From Rubellicoccus peritrichatus (GTDB lineage: Bacteria; Verrucomicrobiota; Verrucomicrobiia; Opitutales; Cerasicoccaceae): 64,000 bases of DNA. The notes under the pieces were generated by a model. It was given only the letters and a program-made list of their open reading frames with translations, was not told the origin of the DNA and did no database searches. Numbering within the stretch: the first letter of the stretch is position 1; each line of letters starts with the position of its first letter. This document shows positions 15,024-26,000 of this stretch, in pieces. Made by a program: the position numbers and the translations under genes. The DNA lies in the NCBI RefSeq assembly GCF_033100135.1, contig NZ_CP136920.1, positions 3,281,001-3,345,000 on the forward strand, read 5' to 3'.

Positions 15024-17273
15024 TCACCATTGAGCTGGAAGGAATTCTTCAACATTTTCTATCGTGATAATCCTTTGCGGAAGGTAGCGGACGGCATCGA
15101 CAGGTTTGCCGTTAAACCAATCGGCAGCCAGTTGCATGGGGATGGCTCCATCGGCCTCGGGTGACTGAAAGGTAATTGCCTTGAGGCTGCCATATTGGAT
15201 GAATTCCATCCCGACTTTGCTGTTTCCGGCTGCCACACGTATTATATCTTCGCGGTCAGCATTGGCCACGGCTTCATTAATGCCAACTTGTGCGCCGGAG
15301 TCATCGCAGCTGACGATACCTTTTAGTTCCGGTCCAAAGCGTGTGATCCAGTCAGAAACAACCTGCATTGACTTTTCGGCTTCCAGGTCGGTGGTTTGCA
15401 TTGCGAGGAGTTCCATCTTCGGAGCGATTTTTTTCAGCTCGGTTATGATGGCAAAAGTCCGGGCAAAGTAAGGCGAGCTTCCCGGGCGGTGCCTGACAAT
15501 GCAGTAACCCCCTTCGTAGTTCATCAGCTCGGCAAAGTCACGGGCAAGCATCCGCATTTGTCCCCAGTCATCGGGGCCTGTCCATGCCAGTGTGTAGGCC
15601 ATCGCTTCATCCGAGGGGAGGACATTGCTGGCAATGATTGGAATACCGGCTTGATTGAGTTTGCGGAAAAGTGGGAGACAGGCTTTGGCATCAACCGGAT
15701 TGATGATGACCAGATCCGCGCCTTCATTGATGACCTGGTCGACTTGCTGAGCCTGGGTGTTGATGTCTGCATTGGCCACCATCGTTTTCATTTCGATGCC
15801 ATACATGTCGGCGATCTTTTGCATGCCGCGTTCGTTGGCAGTTTGATAAGGATGGTCGACCATCTTGAGGAAAGCGACTTTCTTGCCTCGTGTTCCATCG
15901 GCTGGTGATTGAGGTATATTGATCTTATCCAGTCCCCAACCGGCATATTCCATGTCATACCAATATCCTGCGTCATGCTCCTCCAGGGCTTCAGGATTCG
16001 CTGGTCGCTCGGGGATTGTTTTTGGGGAACTGGGAGGAATGAGCAGTTGACCATCCACTGATGTCAGATCCGAAGCATCAATTGCAAGCGACCACTCCAG
16101 ATTGCTTTGCCCATTTGCAGTTGCAGGTGATGCAGGCACATTTGTATGAGCCGGCATGGCGACCATGGTAGCGGCTGAGTTCTTGGCTAGTCTGAGATTA
16201 AACATCGCAAAGATGGCAACTATTGCCACGCAAGCGACTGCTGATACGCAAACAATTGCCAGAGTGTTATCATTCTTCTTTTGCATAGTCGTGTCCTCCA
16301 GAATTTCGAGTTGTTCTAATAATTCGTGACGCTGGCCTTTGACTTGTTCTTTTCGGTATTGAACCCATGCGTCATACAAAATGACTGAAGCTAAGACAAG
16401 TCCGCCTGTGATTTTCTGTATTTCCCAACCGGCTCCCATTGCACTGAATCCATTGGCCAGCATCGTCAGCGCAATCAGGGCGATCATGCTTTTGAAAACG
16501 CTGCCTTTGCCGCCGTTCATGGATGTGCCACCAATGATGACAGCAGCAACGACAACCATCAATGAAGTGACTCCCATCGTGGTTGTGGCCGAGTTGATAC
16601 TAATACTAAATAATGCACCCCCCAGTGCTGATAATCCACCCGAGATAACAAATGCACTGGTTACATAACGATCAACCGGGATACCAGCATGCCAGGCCGT
16701 GGTTGCATTACCGCCAACCAAGTAAAAGGCGCGGCCCATTGATGTCTTTTTCAAAAATGCTTCAAAGACCAGCACGATCAGGATGACGAGCAGGATACGT
16801 GGGCTAAGTAATGGTAGAAAACTACTTTCCATCCAGTCACCAAGAGCAAAGTTTTCCACCACCAGAGTGTCGCCACCACTGTATTGGTAAACAAAACCCT
16901 GGACTATGATCATGGTGCCGAGAGTGGCTATGAAGGAATCTACCTTGGCTTTGGTTACTAGAAACCCATTCAGATATCCGACTGCACAACCGGCGGCAAC
17001 TGCCACTGCAATACTGCCACCCCATCCGAGCTGTGGCTGCAGTCCCACTGTAAGCATACCTCCGAGAGTCAGGACACTGCCGATTGAAAGGTCGAGCTGC
17101 CTCGTGATCATGACGATGGTAAAACCAATCGCGGGCAGGGCCTGCAGGCTCATGCCCTTCATAATCGAAGTTTGATTGTTCCAGGTCAGGAAGTTTGGAG
17201 CCAGACTTGCCATCAATGCGAAGATTGCAATGAGGACAAGATAGATCCGGTTTTCAGCGAGCCAGTGCTTCAT
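15024..17273 (-). CDS. Sugar ABC transporter permease fused to substrate-binding protein
   Basis: 749 residues joining two normally separate proteins. Residues 1-320 are a RbsC/XylH-type permease (multiple helices; RQLDLSIGSVLTLGG; VIIGGTSMNGGKGSVFKS). A charged linker (KGQRHELLEQLEILEDTT) and an added membrane helix (about 336-357) follow. Residues about 460-749 are a RbsB-type binding protein (KKVAFLKMVDHPYQTANERG, ADLVIINPVDAKA, GIVSCDDSGAQVGINEA). The extra helix places the binding domain outside the membrane, so the topology works. Met330 at 16286 could also act as an internal start giving a free anchored binding protein. The gene overlaps the preceding permease gene by 4 bp (ATGA) and is last in the operon. 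The family points to pentoses or hexoses; the exact sugar is not readable. Confidence 0.9.
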   Translation of the reverse strand: MKHWLAENRIYLVLIAIFALMASLAPNFLTWNNQTSIMKGMSLQALPAIGFTIVMITRQLDLSIGSVLTLGGMLTVGLQPQLGWGGSIAVAVAAGCAVGYLNGFLVTKAKVDSFIATLGTMIIVQGFVYQYSGGDTLVVENFALGDWMESSFLPLLSPRILLVILIVLVFEAFLKKTSMGRAFYLVGGNATTAWHAGIPVDRYVTSAFVISGGLSALGGALFSISINSATTTMGVTSLMVVVAAVIIGGTSMNGGKGSVFKSMIALIALTMLANGFSAMGAGWEIQKITGGLVLASVILYDAWVQYRKEQVKGQRHELLEQLEILEDTTMQKKNDNTLAIVCVSAVACVAIVAIFAMFNLRLAKNSAATMVAMPAHTNVPASPATANGQSNLEWSLAIDASDLTSVDGQLLIPPSSPKTIPERPANPEALEEHDAGYWYDMEYAGWGLDKINIPQSPADGTRGKKVAFLKMVDHPYQTANERGMQKIADMYGIEMKTMVANADINTQAQQVDQVINEGADLVIINPVDAKACLPLFRKLNQAGIPIIASNVLPSDEAMAYTLAWTGPDDWGQMRMLARDFAELMNYEGGYCIVRHRPGSSPYFARTFAIITELKKIAPKMELLAMQTTDLEAEKSMQVVSDWITRFGPELKGIVSCDDSGAQVGINEAVANADREDIIRVAAGNSKVGMEFIQYGSLKAITFQSPEADGAIPMQLAADWFNGKPVDAVRYLPQRIITIENVEEFLPAQW

Positions 17274-18283
17274 CCTTCAGCCCTCCCGGATTTGCGTGAA
17301 AACCACGCTGTTGCACCAACCACGATGATAAAGACAATGCCTTTCAGCATGAGTTGTGTGAAGTAATCCAGCCCGGCCAATGTCATGACGTTGGAGAGTA
17401 CTCCGATGAACAAAACGCCTCCGGTGACACCAATGATGGAACCCTTGCCGCCGTTAAGCATAATCCCTCCAAGGACAATGGCAGTTATCGCATTGAAGTC
17501 GTAGCCAAGGCCATTTGAAAAGGTAGCCTGCTTTGAAAGTGAGGTGAGCAGGATGCCGGCAATTGCGCTGGTGAAGGAAGAGATAACGAGACAGAGTAAT
17601 ACGATTCGCTGGACGTTGACTCCACTCGTCCGTGCTACTTCGTAAGAACTTCCAACCAGTTGGATATGGAGACCAAGGCGTGTGCGCTTCATGATCCACT
17701 GTCCCAAACAGGCGAGTAGAAGCCACCCCGCGCTGATCATGGGAATACCAGCAAACTCATGGCGTGCCAGTCCGATGAATGCGGCCCCCGCTGAAGTCGA
17801 TGGGTCCGGATAAATTTGATTACCGCCATAAATCCATCGCATGAATCCTGCCATGAGAAAGGCCAAGGCAAGCGTCCAGATGATTGGATTGAGGCGTAGA
17901 TAACCAATAGCCCAACCATTGATCAAACCAAGTACAAGGCCTGCGGCGACTCCACTGAGAAGTGAAGCAAACAAACCGAAGGGCAGGGCACTGACAGCAG
18001 CAAACCCGGAGAATGCCATGATCACTGGAATGGACAAATCGACATAATGCCCGCTGTAAGTGATGAACGCACATCCTGTTGCTACGATGCCAAGTAGGGC
18101 AACTGCATGGAATACTTTGATGAGATTACCGCCACTTAGGAAATCGGGAGAGATTAACATACCGACAGGAAGCAGCAGCAGTAAGATCACATAAATCCCC
18201 ATGCTGTTAAGGGCTCTTTTCCATACCGGAATTTTAAGAGAGCGATCACTCGTCTCTGCTTTGCTGGTCGTGCTCTGCTCCAT
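17270..18283 (-). CDS. Sugar ABC transporter permease (RbsC-like)
   Basis: 337 residues, about 8-10 membrane helices, of the branched RbsC/AraH/YtfT permease family. Recognisable features are GCAFITYSGHYVDLSIPVIMA (equivalent of the GIDLS motif), GLINGWAIGYLRLNPIIWTL, and AIVLGGIMLNGGKGSIIGV near the C-terminus, the family's most conserved stretch. Its start overlaps the ATPase stop by one base and its stop overlaps the next gene by 4 bp, so translation is probably coupled. With the fused permease it would form a heterodimeric membrane pore. There is no regulator in the operon. Confidence 0.9.
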   Translation of the reverse strand: MEQSTTSKAETSDRSLKIPVWKRALNSMGIYVILLLLLPVGMLISPDFLSGGNLIKVFHAVALLGIVATGCAFITYSGHYVDLSIPVIMAFSGFAAVSALPFGLFASLLSGVAAGLVLGLINGWAIGYLRLNPIIWTLALAFLMAGFMRWIYGGNQIYPDPSTSAGAAFIGLARHEFAGIPMISAGWLLLACLGQWIMKRTRLGLHIQLVGSSYEVARTSGVNVQRIVLLCLVISSFTSAIAGILLTSLSKQATFSNGLGYDFNAITAIVLGGIMLNGGKGSIIGVTGGVLFIGVLSNVMTLAGLDYFTQLMLKGIVFIIVVGATAWFSRKSGRAEG

Positions 18284-19788
18284 CAGGCGACGTCCTCTCC
18301 GTTGGCTGCCAGGAGTATACTGTTTTCAGTGAACTTGCCGGCTTTCATTTCGGTGAAAACTCTGCCTTGGCGGAGAACGACTACTCGGTCTGACAAATGA
18401 ACAAGTTCGGGAAGGTCCGAAGAAATCACAATGATACTCGTGCCTGCATCAGCGAGATTGATAATGGCCTGATGGATTACCTGCTTTGCTCCGATGTCCA
18501 CACCTCGTGTTGGTTCATCAAGAATGAGGACGCGAGGGGCTGTAGCCAGCCACTTGGCCAGAAGAATCTTTTGTTGATTGCCGCCTGAAAGTTGCGAGAT
18601 GAGCCGTTTGGGTTCAGCTGGATAGATTTGCAATTGGTCGGCTTGTTCGTTGAAGACTTCCATGCCCTTTCTGTTACCAACGATGCGCGACTCTTTTACG
18701 TTCAGCCCGGTTAACGTGTTTGTCAGCAAGTCCAAGTCCAGTGCAAGGCCTTGCAATTTGCGGTCTTCAGTCATGTAGGCGATGCCTTGTTTCAAGCGAT
18801 CGCGCATGTTGCCTGTGGGAAGCTCGTCGCCTTCCAAATAAATGGTGCCTTCATCTATCGGATCAAGTCCACCAATGCAACGGGCGAGTTCTGTGCGACC
18901 GGACCCGGCCAGTCCTCCAATGCCCAGGATCTCGCCTTGGTGTAAATCAAACGAGACTTCATGAAAAAATCCGTAGCGGGTAAGATTATCCAGCCGGAGA
19001 CGTCTTTCGCCGGATGACGCATCGCGTTCATTGCATTGGTCAACAACGGAGCGACCAACCATCATTTCGACCATGCGGTCCGGAGTCAGTTCACTGATTG
19101 GGTGGCTGCCCACGAGTTTGCCATCCCGCAGTATCGTGACGGCATCAGAAACTTCAAATACCTCAGGGATATGGTGACTGATGTAGACAATTGCCAAGCC
19201 TTGCGCTTTAAGTTCTGCGATGATGTCGAAAAGAATATGAACCTCCTTACGGCTGAGAGAGGAGGTTGGCTCATCCATGATGACAATGGATGGATTGTTG
19301 CTTAACGCCTTTGCAATTTCAACCAACTGGGCTTCATGTGGGCTCAGGGTTTCAACGGCGGCAAGCGGATCAATATGTTCAAGTCCGACCCGCTTCAGCC
19401 ACATATGAGTTTCCGCCAGCATAGTCGACTTGTCCAACCAAACGCCTGCTTTACGCGGAAGTCTTCCTGCGAGGACATTCTCTGCAATACTAATGGGTTG
19501 AGCCAGACTTAGCTCCTGGTAAATCATTTCAATGCCACTGGCTTTGGCCATGGCGGGTGAGCGTAATTGAACATCTCTGTCATTGATTTCAATATCGCCA
19601 ATATAGTCCGAGAAGGAGCCGGCTAGCATTTTCATCAATGACGATTTGCCTGCACCATTTTCTCCCATCAGCGCATGAACTTCGCCTTTGCGGACTTCAA
19701 AGTCTACGCAATCAACGGCAAGAGTTCCAGGGTATCTCTTGGACACATTACGCATACGAAGTGCGTATGAGGTATTACTTTGAGGCAT
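18283..19788 (-). CDS. Sugar ABC transporter ATPase with two nucleotide-binding domains (RbsA/MglA-like)
   Basis: 501 residues, cytoplasmic, first gene of the operon. Domain 1 has Walker A GENGAGKSS, signature LSPHEAQLVEIAKAL, Walker B IVIMDEPTSSLS and H-loop YISHH. Domain 2 has a Walker A-like GLAGSGRTELAR (variant, as usual for this family), signature LSGGNQQKILLAKWL and Walker B VLILDEPTRGVD. It powers the two permeases downstream for monosaccharide import. The 270 bp upstream contain a hairpin GCATAGGC/GCCTATGC (19827-19853) that could be an operator or a remnant repeat; no other gene was seen there. Confidence 0.94.
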   Translation of the reverse strand: MPQSNTSYALRMRNVSKRYPGTLAVDCVDFEVRKGEVHALMGENGAGKSSLMKMLAGSFSDYIGDIEINDRDVQLRSPAMAKASGIEMIYQELSLAQPISIAENVLAGRLPRKAGVWLDKSTMLAETHMWLKRVGLEHIDPLAAVETLSPHEAQLVEIAKALSNNPSIVIMDEPTSSLSRKEVHILFDIIAELKAQGLAIVYISHHIPEVFEVSDAVTILRDGKLVGSHPISELTPDRMVEMMVGRSVVDQCNERDASSGERRLRLDNLTRYGFFHEVSFDLHQGEILGIGGLAGSGRTELARCIGGLDPIDEGTIYLEGDELPTGNMRDRLKQGIAYMTEDRKLQGLALDLDLLTNTLTGLNVKESRIVGNRKGMEVFNEQADQLQIYPAEPKRLISQLSGGNQQKILLAKWLATAPRVLILDEPTRGVDIGAKQVIHQAIINLADAGTSIIVISSDLPELVHLSDRVVVLRQGRVFTEMKAGKFTENSILLAANGEDVA

Positions 19789-20058
19789 ATCTTAGCTGAC
19801 TCCAATCATTCGTTGAAGCAGCTAAGGCATAGGCGAAGTAAAGGTGCCTATGCAAACGATTTTAACAGAATACGCGGATAATTAATGGCCAAATTAATCA
19901 GTGCTGTATTTTGCTCAATGCTGCGTCATCTCCTGCGTTGTGGAGGAAAGCGGGCTCATTGTATTAAGTCATGTGCGTGCTTTGCGTCTTTGCGCCTTGA
20001 GCAAAGTGGGCGTACCTTTTTGTGCTTACACTATGCCATAAACTTTGAAGTCGTTACA

Positions 20059-23000
20059 CTAGCGCGCCAGATTGAGTTCGGTGAAGATGGAATCATAATT
20101 TGCGAAATCAAGCTGCGCCTTGTAGCGCAAAGTTTCAGTGCCATCGCCATTGGATGTGACGGTAGGATCGCCAAATAGATCATGCCCAAATCCAAAGCCA
20201 CCCAGCGTAAACATGACTTTGGGCCGAATGTCATAATCCGACCGTCCCTCTTTTCTTGTGAACTCGTAGAAGAGCTCGTTGCCGACAAGAAGCAATTGGC
20301 CTGAGTCTGCAAAATCGGAAGAGTTTGGATCAGTATCCTGAACATACTCAAGCAAGTTGAGGCGGTTGTCCAAATCAGGGTCAGCGTTTTGTCCGGAGAT
20401 GGCCAGGTTGCTTTCCTGTCCCGGGAAGTTCGCCGCAACCCAAATTGCATACGCGCTTGGGCCAGCGGTCAGGGTGTCGGAGGTGATTGGGAATGTGCTG
20501 CCCGTAGTTGGGCTTGCGGCGACGCCCGAAGCGGGGAGGGTGGCGACAACATTCGTTGAAGCAGCTAGTTCCAAAATCAAGTCATCACCATTGGTTATGG
20601 TATCGGCCATTTTGTAGACAACCAGCCATGTTTGGGTTTCTCCCGGATTCAGAGTTGGGTTGTTCAAGTCCACGGCAACAGTTCCATCATTGGATGCAAA
20701 TGTGGTAGGTCCACCAAGCAATACATCGCCACTCGAAAGGATGCCATTGTCATCTGCGTCCCAATAAACCTCCACACTGTTGACAATTGCGGATTCGTCA
20801 ATATTCCCGGATGCGGTGAAGGTCATCCGACTGAAAGTGACACGTGTGTTCTGCGCACCGACATCCAATGAAAGTACTGTTTGAGTGGTGCGATCACTGG
20901 CAAAAGTTGACGCGCCGGGAGTTCCATTGTCGGAGCGGCTGATATTGTATTGCGGATTGATTGCCACTTCGCCAAAGCCTGAAGTGGAACCTGTGGTTGG
21001 ATTGGTAACTGTGACAGACAGCCCTGCAAAACCGAGATAGCTCAAACCGCTGACCTCCCAGGTTCCATCATCGCGAACCGTTGTTTCGCCAATAAAGCTG
21101 AAACCCTCGGCGGAACCACTTGCTGAATCGCTAAAGACCTGGATGATACTGCCCGGAGGAGCATTTACGAGATCAGGAGTCGTTGAGCTGAGCGTTTCAC
21201 CGTCATAGACGCATGTTGTCGGAACTCCCTGGTTGCCATTGCCACCGTTTAATAACTGGATGCCCAATCCGGTATTTCCAGTAATGCTGTTGTTAGTGAT
21301 TGTGTTGCCAGTTGTTGAGGCACCATTGACTTGAACGCCAGCACCGCCACTGCGTGCAATCGTGTTTCGCATTGGCAGCTCAACCATTGAGCCTTTGATA
21401 TCGACGGCGGCACGCCCACCAATGGTATTATTACTGGCACCGTTTTCCAGAATTATGCCTATACCGTCATTGGCCAGATAATCTTCATCAGCTGACATTT
21501 CATGTTCGTTCAATGCGCCGATACGATTGTTGATGATCCGATTATTGATGGACCCGCTTCCGTCCAGATGGATACCAGGACCTTCATTCTGGACGATGGT
21601 GTTGCCACCATTCTGGTAAGGATCACCGATAATGTTGTTGGCGGAATTGAAAAGATAGATGCTGCTGCCTTTGTTGCCGAGCCTGCGGTCAGTTGGAGTG
21701 CGTTCCTTTTCTTCAATTTCTCCAAAAAGGTTTCCAACAACTTGATTGCCACTGGTGCTGGCCAGCATGAGTGCACCATCACGGGTGAAGTCGGTGTCTC
21801 CATTGTTGATGAAGAAATTACTTGGTTCATCCTGAGACCCACCAACACGATTATTTGACCCTCCTCGAATGACATGACCAACGTTGCGGCTGTCTTCGAT
21901 AATATTACCTTGGATAATACTATTGGTTGTGTTCTCGAGATAGACTCCAAAGTTGTTACTCTTGAAGTGATTTGGAGTGTTCAGGTCTTCTCCGAAAATG
22001 ATTTTGTCGCAATTACGCAGAAGCAAGCCAATGCCTGGTGGCGTGAAAGTTCTCGCATCGTAGTCGCCACGCCTGAAGAGCCCGTTGAAAATAAATGTAT
22101 TATTGAGGAAGCGATTTCGATGCTCAGGTGTCGGGTAACTCACTCCATCTATCAGAACACCAGCTTCGTTTGCTCCACTGAATCGATTGGCAGAGAGTGG
22201 ATCGTCTCCACCGAAGATATTTCCATAAGAGGCGCCCGTTATTTTAAGACCATTGACGACATTGCCTGAGCCTTGCCGTTCATCCCGGATGCCGATCATG
22301 TTGCCTTCAAAAATATTTGGATTGGTGACGGTGCCATCTTCTTCGATTGTCGCACCGGATCCCTCAACCCAGATCGAGGCCTCGGTATTTGAGTAGATGA
22401 AGTTGAACGGACGGTAGAGGATTGTGGACTCTTCAGGTGAAAATACATTCCCCAGGACAATCTCCTCAAAGTTTAAGTCGTTAATATCTCCAGGCATTCC
22501 AATTTCATTTCCACTGGAGCCATTACGCAGGTGAATCCCGACTTTGTTTGCAGCGAAGTCACAGCCTACAATTATGTTATCGTGTGCGTTGTCCAATAAG
22601 ATCCCAGCGCCATCTGATGCTCCACGGAAAGAACAGGCGAGGGTGCGTTGCAGCTGTATAATACTTTGAGTGGACTCACTGATCGTTACCCACATGGAAG
22701 CAATATCACCGATTTCGTTTTCACGTGATCCATTGTTGATCAGCAAATTGTTTTCACCGTTTGTGCGGTCGATACCAAAGGTGGAGCCACCGACATAAGT
22801 CGTTTGAATAAAGCAGCCGTGTGAATCGGGTCCTTCGATATGGATTCCATTCTTTTCATTCGCATAAAAATAATTGCGATCATCGTTACCACCTGTGCCT
22901 AAGAAGCCTGGAGGGAAACGCTCTTTCTCTGAGCTGCCGATAAAGATGAAGCTTGCTCCGCCACCAATGTAAAGGCCATTGCCTGTGTTTGGTGAGCGAA

Positions 23001-26000
23001 ATTCTTCAAAGAACTCATCAATGCCAACACCCGTACGAACGCCAATGATTTTGTGACCTACGCTGTCTGCGCCATCGATACGTATTCCGTCACCAGCATT
23101 ATTGTAGATATCACAATAACGCATCAGGATCTCGGCACTGTCACCGGCGATGTGTATACCGTGTCCACTATTATTGCTGACAATATTGTCACTTGAGCTA
23201 AAGGCAAATGCGCCTTCGTCAGCTCCCAGGATTGTGTTGTGGGCTGCGCCATCGATTCGAATGCCACCAAGGGAATTATTGGATGCTTCATTAAAGCGGA
23301 TGTTATTGGAAGTTGCGCCACCTTTTACATGAACTCCATAGCCGCTTGTTGATCCGCTGAATTGATTGAATTTTGAAAAATCAAAACTGATGTTGGGCTC
23401 AACGATGTTGTTGGAAGCGCCGGGGCCATCGAAGAGCAATGCGTCTCCGACTGTCCCATTTACTCTTACGGCCCGCAGGGTGTTGGCGTTGGCGTGACCT
23501 TCAAAAGCGACACCCCGTCCACCCATGCTGTTGAAGTTAACACGGAAAAGTAAGTTGTCAGTGCTTGGTTCGTCCACGTTTGTGCTACTGAAGACGGCGC
23601 CATCACCAGAGAAGTTCCGAAAGGTTACCTCCTGCACCTTGACTCCTTGAACACCGTCAAACCTAAGCGCCGGTGACGAGCCTGCATTTGTGCCATCAAT
23701 TATCAGGTCGGAAAGAAGAATTTCATCTCCCGACGTCAGTGGAGGCAACGCACGATCCGGTGTCCAGACAAGGTTTGTACCACCATCGATAAGGTCTCTT
23801 AAGTTTTCGTTTAAGACAATTCGATCCCTGCCCAGCAAGCCGCCACCACTCCATTGAGTTGGAGTCGTTTCATCGGTTGGATTGTTTTCCAGAGTGAGCG
23901 CACTGGGGTTTAAAATGTGATCATAGTCGCGAGCTACCTGAGGACAACTAATGAGTGCCGAGGGGGTTTCGCATATCGCAGGCCCTTCGAGGACTGTTCT
24001 TCCAGGTAGGCCGGCAATGCCTTCTGAAGCAATGATGAGTGCTTCAATCAGAGTTAGTTCACCATCTTCAGCAATAACGTTTGAGAGTGATGAAACCTGC
24101 ATGATCAATCCGCCTCCAAGCATTGGTTCAGGGACTGGATTAACGGTGAAACTAAATGGGACCGGGTTTAATGGACGGACTTCTTCTGTGAAACTGACTT
24201 GCTCCGGATCATGAATCCTTACTTTGGCCTGGACGGTGGCACTCATTGTTACCGGTGGGTCATCGGGATCCAGATTGGGAGCGATGGAGTCGAATTTGAT
24301 TGTGATCGAACTGGTGTTGACTGAGATGATTTCAGCACCGTTGGGTGTAAGGTCGTTGTTTGAAGCATCAAAAACGTGCACTTCTATATCGCGGACTTCA
24401 CTGTCAAATAGGGTATTGGTAAAAATTTCGAGTGAACCTTGATTGGCCTGAACGGAGTTATCCTGATTGAATCCGATTCTCACGACTTCGATATCGGGTA
24501 TGTAGTTGAAGCCGAATTGTCCGCGGAGTCTGCCGGAATTAAACTCATCGCCATCAAATGTTTCTACGCAGATGGATGCTCCGCGTTCATCACCAAATTC
24601 AAGTTCCCATGTATCCGGGACTTGAGCACGAATAATTCCACTCTCAACAGACAGTATCGTAGCTGCCAGTTCACGGTCTGGTTCCTGGCTGGTGTCACCA
24701 TTGGGAAAGGCGCAAAAGCTAACCGAAAGGATCCGGCTTGTCCCATCATCGTCCGTGAAGTTGTCACCGAGAATACTGATCACGGTGCCGCTGCGTCCTC
24801 GACCTGGTGAGACTGAGGTAACAAATGGGCGGAATGGATTGTCGATCACGACAAGAGAACGTTCAAGGGCGCGGGTATTACCTCCGAGCAGTCCATCCAG
24901 GCGTTGAGTGGCTTGGGCAAATGATGAAACTTTTCCTACGACATCAACAGCTTTGAGAAACTTCTTGAATCCGATCCCAGCTGATTGCTTGAAACCTGCC
25001 GGACTGGCAATGCACTTAATCTGATCGTCAATGCCATTGAGAATTAAATTGAAGATGACTTGCAGCTTGGATTGTAAGACTTGCAAAAAGACTTCCTCGG
25101 TTCGCTTTCTGCTGGATGGTCCTGCCTCTGTTTCTGATGAGGCCAGGGCGATTGTTTTTCCGAAATTGACGAGGATGGTTTCGTAGATTGTTGAGAAGTC
25201 ATCAATCAGCTTCTTTTGATCAAGTAAGCTACCTGATTTGGTCTTTAATAAGTCCTTCGCAGAGGTCAGTGCGGATACGTAATCGATTGTAATCGCAAGT
25301 GCATTACTCGCTCCTGCCCATTTCCAGAGACCATTTACATCATATTTGACGAGGAGATCCGCCTGATCTGTGGAGCTTGGGTTGGGCAGAAAGTTTTTGA
25401 TACCATAAAAGATATTTCCACTGTAGGCTTGGACCACATATAAGCCAGGATCGTCCAGCGATAATGTAAAGGTCGTTGAGGGGGAGGCCAGCTTCGTTGC
25501 TTTTTCCGTGAGCCAGGTGGCAATCACTTCAATGATATCGAGTCTTGCGGTGATGAGGTCAGCTCGAACGTAGCTGGAAAAAATGGGCTTTTGATTGTTA
25601 AGCAATCGTGGTTCAAAATCGCCCGGAAGGGTGCGGGCTTCGGTCAAGTTTTGATAGAGCCCGGGGTCGATTCGATAGACTTCGACATACCAGTCAACGG
25701 GTTGAAACCCTTTTATGTCAGCCTTCACCTCAATCTCCACTTCGCGCTTCTTGGTGTTCGTGACTGGTCTCAAGGATAGTCTGTCAACAGGAGTGGATCG
25801 ATCAAAGGTTTGGTTTTTTCGAATAATTTCTCCTCCTGTAAAACTTACATTGTCATTGCCCGCATCGACGGTGGAGTTCGAAATCCTGAGGCCAGAAGAT
25901 ACAAGTGGTGCGACTGGGGCTTGCAAATCGGTAACAGCTCCATTGATAACTGACTCCAGATGAGTTTGCAGTCTTCCATCCAGCATATAATCAACGCCAG

